Program-made: the position numbers and the translations under genes
Shown here: positions 59,977 to 64,000 of the stretch, piece by piece
Layout: each line of letters starts with the position of its first letter
Numbering within the stretch: the stretch's first letter is position 1
The notes under the pieces: model-generated
What the model was told of the DNA's origin: nothing
Databases searched by the model: none
The model's input: only the letters and a program-made list of their open reading frames with translations
From: Flavobacterium aquaticum
GTDB taxonomy: Bacteria; Bacteroidota; Bacteroidia; Flavobacteriales; Flavobacteriaceae
Assembly: GCF_003259835.1 (NCBI RefSeq)
Contig: NZ_QLMI01000004.1
Span: 124,001-188,000 of the forward strand
Direction: 5' to 3'
Length of the DNA: 64,000 nt

Positions 59977-60006
59977 TAAAATCACAGTAAAAGCTGTGAT
60001 TTTTTT
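59977..60006 (+). terminator. Terminator of the heme operon
   Basis: AATCACAG and CTGTGATT form the stem (59981-59987 and 59994-60000 core) with loop TAAAAG and a T run. The stem is a near duplicate of the terminator at 56122-56157. Confidence 0.9.
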
Positions 60007-60034
60007 GTTTATTTTGCTTAAGAAAACTTGCTAT

Positions 60035-60925
60035 ATGAAAAAAATAATTATTGGAATTGTTCTCTTTTTAGCAATTGGACAACAAAGTAAAGCCCAAAGC
60101 TCCTCTCAAGACACGCTTGACATTATCAAAAAAACATATGATCAACTTTGGGAATTAGGCGAAGAAAACCAAAAAGGAACCTTTCGTTTGGTTTCTTATA
60201 AACCCATATACGTTTCAGCTGGAAGAATTTCTGACAATCCTAACGAAAAACCTACTAGTGAAAATCCATCCTATACCGCTATCGAATCTGAAGACTTCAA
60301 CAATATTGAAGTTAAATTTCAACTAAGTTTTAAAACAAAAGTTATTCAAGGTTTAATGTGGAACAAAGGAGATATTTGGATTGGCTATACTCAAAAAGCT
60401 CATTGGCAAGTATACAATCAAAATATTTCAAGAGCATTCAGAGAAATTAACTATGAACCTGAAATCATCTTTAGATATCCTATAAAAATGAAAGCGTTCA
60501 AAGGAGAATTCAAATCGATTGGCTTTGCATTTAATCATCAATCTAACGGAAGAGACTTACCACTATCGAGAAGTTGGAATAGAATTATTTTTCATGTTGG
60601 TTATGAAATCGACAATTGGATTATCACACTTAACCCTTGGATAAGAAGTTCTGATAATGATGATGAAAATCCTAACATTACTAAATATATTGGGAATGGG
60701 GAAATTAACGTTTCATATCATTATAACCGACATGAATTCTATGCGATTGCTACACATCCATTTGATCGTTTGAAAGGTGGAAGTTTACAATTAAATTATG
60801 TATTCCCAATGAAAGGACACTTGAGAGGACATGTTCAATTTTTTAATGGATACGGAGAAACCATGATTGACTACAATCACCGACAAACTACTATTGGAAT
60901 TGGGGTTTCTTTTGCGAATTGGTAA
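60035..60925 (+). CDS. pldA: Phospholipase A (OMPLA-type, PldA family)
   Basis: Outer-membrane phospholipase A, 296 residues from the ATG at 60035 (MKKIIIGIVLFLAIGQQSKA signal peptide); the upstream ATG at 59996 lies in the terminator region. The catalytic signature is visible as FAFNHQSNGRDLPLSRSWNR (His and Ser in HxSNG), and the Asn of the catalytic triad is expected in the next strand. Barrel strands with alternating aromatics (IWIGYTQKAHWQVYNQN, LQLNYVFPMKGHLRGHVQFF) run to the end ATIGIGVSFANW-like. Calcium-dependent in the family; may release phospholipids under envelope stress. Confidence 0.88.
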   Translation: MKKIIIGIVLFLAIGQQSKAQSSSQDTLDIIKKTYDQLWELGEENQKGTFRLVSYKPIYVSAGRISDNPNEKPTSENPSYTAIESEDFNNIEVKFQLSFKTKVIQGLMWNKGDIWIGYTQKAHWQVYNQNISRAFREINYEPEIIFRYPIKMKAFKGEFKSIGFAFNHQSNGRDLPLSRSWNRIIFHVGYEIDNWIITLNPWIRSSDNDDENPNITKYIGNGEINVSYHYNRHEFYAIATHPFDRLKGGSLQLNYVFPMKGHLRGHVQFFNGYGETMIDYNHRQTTIGIGVSFANW

Positions 60926-60929
60926 ATTT

Positions 60930-62489
60930 CTATTTCAAACTCTCGGCAATTTTCAAGGCACATTTTTCACCATCAATTGCTGCTGAAATAATTCCACCGG
61001 CATAACCTGCTCCTTCTCCACACGGATATAAACCTTTGATTTGAACGTGTTCCAATGAAAAATTATCTCTTGGAATTCTTACAGGTGAAGAAGTTCTACT
61101 TTCTGGTGCGTGTAAAATAGCTTCATTTGTCATATAACCTTTCATTGATTTTCCGAATTGTACAAAACCTTCTCGCATGATTTGGGTTAAAAATCCAGGA
61201 AAAACTTGTCCCATTTCTACCGAAGTAGTTCCAGGAACATAAGATGTTTTCGGAATGTCTTTTGAAACTTTATTTTGTGTGAAATCAACCATTCTTTGGG
61301 CAGGAACTTTTTGGGTTTCTCCTGCCAAATGCCATGCTCTTTGTTCGATAGCTTTTTGAAATTCCATTCCTGCTAAAGGCCCGAATTTTTCATAAGGTTT
61401 GAAATCTTCCAACTTTAACTCTACTACAATTCCAGAATTTGCTGTCGCTTGATCACGTTTAGAAGGTGACCAACCATTGGTAACTACTTCTCCAGGAGCT
61501 GTAGCGCAAGGCGCAATTACACCACCGGGACACATACAAAACGAATACATACCACGACCGTTCACTTGTTTTACAATCGAATACGGTGCTGGCGGTAAAT
61601 AATCGCCTCTAAAATCACACGAGTATTGAATTTGATCGATTAATTCTTGTGGATGTTCTGCACGAACGCCTAAAGCAAAAGGTTTCGCTTCTATATGAAC
61701 ACCTTTTTTATGTAATAATTCAAAAATATCACGAGCCGAATGTCCTGTAGCTAAAATGACTTTATTTGCCGAAATCACATCACCATTTTGAATGACAACG
61801 CCTTGCATTTCGTTATTTTTGATTATGAAATCAGTCACACGAGTTTCAAACAAAACTTGTCCGCCACATGCGATAATTTTTTCTCGAATATCCTGAATAA
61901 TTTGTGGTAATTTATTGGTTCCAATGTGCGGATGTGCTTCCACCATAATTTCTGGTGTAGCTCCAAAACCTACCAAAAGTTCTAGAATTCTATCAACATC
62001 ACCGCGCTTTTTTGAGCGAGTATATAATTTTCCGTCGGAATACGTTCCGGCTCCACCTTCACCAAAACAATAATTGGAATCTTCGTTTACGATGCCATCA
62101 CGATTAATCGCTTTTAAATCGCGACGACGACCACGTACATCTTTACCGCGTTCTAAAACGATAGGTTTCAAACCTAATTCAATCAACTGTAAAGCAGCAA
62201 ATAATCCGGCTGGACCTGCTCCTACTACAATAACTTCTTGTTTGTTGGCAACACTTGGATAATCAGGTAACTCGATTTTTGAATCAACATAATCTTCTCC
62301 AACCAAAAAAACATTCGCCTTAATATTCATTTTAATGGCTTTCTGACGCGCATCAATAGAACGTTTTAAAACAGCAACTTTTTGAATTTCTTTTGGGCTA
62401 ACCTGAAATAACTTGGCTACATGTTGGGCCAACAAACTTTCGTTAGCAGCTACTTCGGGTGAAACTTGAAATTGAAATTCGCGTGGCAT
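60930..62489 (-). CDS. NAD(P)/FAD-dependent oxidoreductase (FAD-binding, HI0933-like group)
   Basis: 519 residues from the ATG at 62489 (MPREFQFQVSPEVAANESLL), about 100 nt inside a longer open frame; the longer start would lie upstream in the next gene. FAD-binding Rossmann motif VVGAGPAGLFAALQLIELGL, then VLERGKDVRGRRRDL, NYCFGEGGAGTYSDGKLYTR, VILATGHSARDIFELL, and the C-terminal YPCGEGAGYAGGIISAAIDG that places the flavin. An N-terminal 80-residue domain (LAQHVAKLFQVSPKEIQKVA) is typical of this family. Substrate unknown. Confidence 0.88.
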   Translation of the reverse strand: MPREFQFQVSPEVAANESLLAQHVAKLFQVSPKEIQKVAVLKRSIDARQKAIKMNIKANVFLVGEDYVDSKIELPDYPSVANKQEVIVVGAGPAGLFAALQLIELGLKPIVLERGKDVRGRRRDLKAINRDGIVNEDSNYCFGEGGAGTYSDGKLYTRSKKRGDVDRILELLVGFGATPEIMVEAHPHIGTNKLPQIIQDIREKIIACGGQVLFETRVTDFIIKNNEMQGVVIQNGDVISANKVILATGHSARDIFELLHKKGVHIEAKPFALGVRAEHPQELIDQIQYSCDFRGDYLPPAPYSIVKQVNGRGMYSFCMCPGGVIAPCATAPGEVVTNGWSPSKRDQATANSGIVVELKLEDFKPYEKFGPLAGMEFQKAIEQRAWHLAGETQKVPAQRMVDFTQNKVSKDIPKTSYVPGTTSVEMGQVFPGFLTQIMREGFVQFGKSMKGYMTNEAILHAPESRTSSPVRIPRDNFSLEHVQIKGLYPCGEGAGYAGGIISAAIDGEKCALKIAESLK

Positions 62490-62514
62490 AATGTTAAAAA
62501 TTTCGGCAAATATA

Positions 62515-63573
62515 CTACTTGATTTTCGATTTTTCCTCAAAAGCTCGCAATGCAAAAGAAGCCAACCAATGTTCGCCTTCGTAATTACCATCTACAATAG
62601 AAGGTAGCGAAAAAGACAAATGCGTATCAGCCAAAGGTTTCAAATGCGAAAATTGTTTAGGATACTGATGAATTAAAAAATATAAATTCCATGCTCTACT
62701 GAAATTCAAGCCATCTAAATGTACTAGATGACCGTCTGTTCTGTCAGAAACGCGTGCAACTTCCCATTGCCATTTTTTGGAAAACAATTGAGGGGCAAAC
62801 TTTTTCAACCATGGAAGAAATTCATCCTTTGGTAAAACACGTTGCATAATAGCAACTTCTTCCATGCAAGGTGATAAAAAATCGGTTCCACTTGGCTCCC
62901 AATAAAACGGACAATTTTCATCTTTCAAAAACAATCTTTTTGCATGTTCTGCAATACTTTTTTGTAAAGCAACATTTTCAGAATAAGTCGCATAATCCCA
63001 AGCATTCGTCAATCCGTAAGCAGTATTAGAATGTGTTCCAACACGAATCGGATATAATAATTTCGGTAAAAACTCGATATAGCGTTTGACAATTAAATCG
63101 GTTAAAGGAAGTAAATTTTGAGCTAATTCTTTAGCAAAAGGTTCTTTTGAGATTTCTAATTCATACTGTAATTTGAGTAACCAATTCCATCCATAAGTAC
63201 GCTCAAAAGATTTCTCGTGTGCCTTTTCAAAATATACTATTTCTTGAGCAATGTTTTCTTTAGAAAGATTAATTTTTAACTTTTCAATGATTTGCTCTCG
63301 ATCTTTTATGTCTTTAAAATGAGTCAACAAATACACTAAACTCCAATGACCATGTACCGAAGAATGCCAATCGAAACAACCATAAAAAGCAGGATGCAAG
63401 ACTTTTGGAGACAATAACTCGGTTTCGTTAAGTAAAAGTTGATTGAGTTTGTTTGGATATTCTTGCTGCAAACATTTCACAGGCAAACTCGCCAAATGAT
63501 TCGCTTGTTCTAATGTAAGTTGTTGGGAAAACGCAAAAGTTCCAACGAAAAGTAAGGCAAATAAAACTTTCAT
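62515..63573 (-). CDS. DUF2891-family exported protein
   Basis: 352 residues; signal peptide MKVLFALLFVGTFAFSQQ. The family core is seen as HPAFYGCFDWHSSVHGHWSL, TYGWNWLLKLQYELEISKEP, GTHSNTAYGLTNAWDYA, ENCPFYWEPSGTDFLSPCME and VHLDGLNFSRAWNLYFLI. The alpha/alpha barrel pattern with repeated Trp/His suggests an (alpha/alpha)-glycosidase-type fold, function unknown. Single gene. Confidence 0.85.
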   Translation of the reverse strand: MKVLFALLFVGTFAFSQQLTLEQANHLASLPVKCLQQEYPNKLNQLLLNETELLSPKVLHPAFYGCFDWHSSVHGHWSLVYLLTHFKDIKDREQIIEKLKINLSKENIAQEIVYFEKAHEKSFERTYGWNWLLKLQYELEISKEPFAKELAQNLLPLTDLIVKRYIEFLPKLLYPIRVGTHSNTAYGLTNAWDYATYSENVALQKSIAEHAKRLFLKDENCPFYWEPSGTDFLSPCMEEVAIMQRVLPKDEFLPWLKKFAPQLFSKKWQWEVARVSDRTDGHLVHLDGLNFSRAWNLYFLIHQYPKQFSHLKPLADTHLSFSLPSIVDGNYEGEHWLASFALRAFEEKSKIK

Positions 63574-63631
63574 ATCTATTTAGTTTTTTCAAATGTACTA
63601 AAAACTTACCTTTGATTTTTATTTAGAAATA

Positions 63632-63871
63632 ATGGACAGAAAAATAAAACTAATTTGGGATTTTAGAGGTGAAGCCGCAGCCAAAACAGCGGAACATCAT
63701 GATATTCATCTAAATGAATATTTAGAAAAGGAAAAAATCACATTAGAAAAAACAGGTTTTGAAGTTATCAATGAAATGCATGCGATTGCTTTCATTGTGG
63801 TAGATGAAAAAGATATGATTACTTTTAGAGATATTTTAAAACCACATCGAGGCGAAATTTATCAGAATTAA
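63632..63871 (+). CDS. Small conserved protein of unknown function
   Basis: 79 residues starting MDRKIKLIWDFRGEAAAKTA, with a helical stretch EHHDIHLNEYLEKEKIT and a C-terminal strand-helix (HAIAFIVVDEKDMITFRDIL). I have seen it as an uncharacterised Bacteroidota protein; no domain named. Its stop overlaps that of the convergent AraC gene. Confidence 0.7.
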   Translation: MDRKIKLIWDFRGEAAAKTAEHHDIHLNEYLEKEKITLEKTGFEVINEMHAIAFIVVDEKDMITFRDILKPHRGEIYQN

Positions 63872-64000
63872 TTTTTAAGTTGATTGACAAACTCTGTTGG
63901 AGTTACGCCTGCACTTTTCTTAAACAATTTTGAAAAATAGGAATAATTAGAGTAACCTAATTCATCAGCAATTTGAGCAATTGTTTTATTTTGATCTACC
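63868..64000 (-). CDS. AraC-family transcriptional regulator, C-terminal end only
   Basis: The frame runs from the right window edge to TAA at 63868-63870, 44 codons visible. The residues read VDQNKTIAQIADELGYSNYS then YFSKLFKKSAGVTPTEFVNQ, the second helix-turn-helix of an AraC/XylS DNA-binding domain. The gene continues beyond 64000, so its ligand domain and targets are unknown. Confidence 0.9.
   Translation of the reverse strand, partial: VDQNKTIAQIADELGYSNYSYFSKLFKKSAGVTPTEFVNQLKN

Noticed and set aside
1..64000. CRISPR arrays, rRNA, integrases, prophage, known IS transposases
   Set aside because: I saw no regular spaced repeats, no rRNA sequence and no recognisable transposase or integrase in the reading frames; the DUF559 unit is the only mobile-looking element.

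Overview
The window is AT-rich DNA of a Flavobacterium-like member of the Bacteroidota. The evidence is direct: TAnnTTTG-type -7 promoter elements lie upstream of many genes, two proteins carry type IX secretion (T9SS) C-terminal sorting domains, some lipoproteins have SDDDD or SNDDD export signals after the lipid cysteine, and there are TonB receptors with carboxypeptidase-like plug extensions, flavobacterial DUFs and TAATG-coupled operons. I see no rRNA, CRISPR array, phage or recognisable transposase. One tRNA (Thr, anticodon TGT) is present.

Layout. 1-3.7 kb: two aconitases (a mitochondrial-type one cut by the left edge, then acnB). 4-10.4 kb: a T9SS-secreted YCF48-repeat protein coupled to a MoxR ATPase, and a three-gene periplasmic SurA-type foldase cluster. 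10.5-15.3 kb: prfC, folD, ffh and small genes. 15.3-25.2 kb: small membrane protein and lipoprotein genes, an RND efflux operon (TolC, adaptor, permease, DUF2892), a secreted Kelch protein and small Cys-containing proteins. 25.2-29.5 kb: an MBOAT acyltransferase with two SGNH-type proteins, probably an envelope O-acetylation locus. 29.6-44.4 kb: argS, TonB-type barrel, fabH, YegP-like, S9 peptidase, a DUF559 nuclease unit, an ABC ATPase, htpG and small genes. 44.5-55.4 kb: lipoproteins, L,D-transpeptidase, EamA exporter, aqpZ, alkB, M61 peptidase, tRNA-Thr, manA, PrxQ, queD, idi. 55.6-64 kb: a cold-shock protein, a heme-uptake operon (DUF6607, TonB receptor, HmuY), an OMPLA-type phospholipase, an FAD oxidoreductase, DUF2891 and the end of an AraC regulator.

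The main finding is at 22.3-25.2 kb. Four promoters share one layout: an inverted repeat GTAAC-N4-GTTAC, then 21-22 nt, then a TAnnTTTG box, which places the repeat near -41.5. That is the class II activator geometry of CRP/FNR-family regulators. These promoters drive the RND efflux operon (which has a second upstream site), a 107-aa Cys-containing exported protein, a DUF6132 membrane protein, and a previously unmarked transcription unit of about 78 nt that ends in a strong intrinsic terminator and has no convincing ORF: a candidate activator-controlled small RNA between two terminators.

The second finding is a unit of about 465 bp at 38.18-38.64 kb: a DUF559 (Vsr-like) nuclease gene bracketed by inverted GC-rich REP-like palindromes, with a solo relative right after the stop codon of the barrel gene at 34.0 kb. 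It looks like a small mobile or domesticated element. The heme operon has three Fur-box-like 7-5-7 inverted repeats across its promoter.
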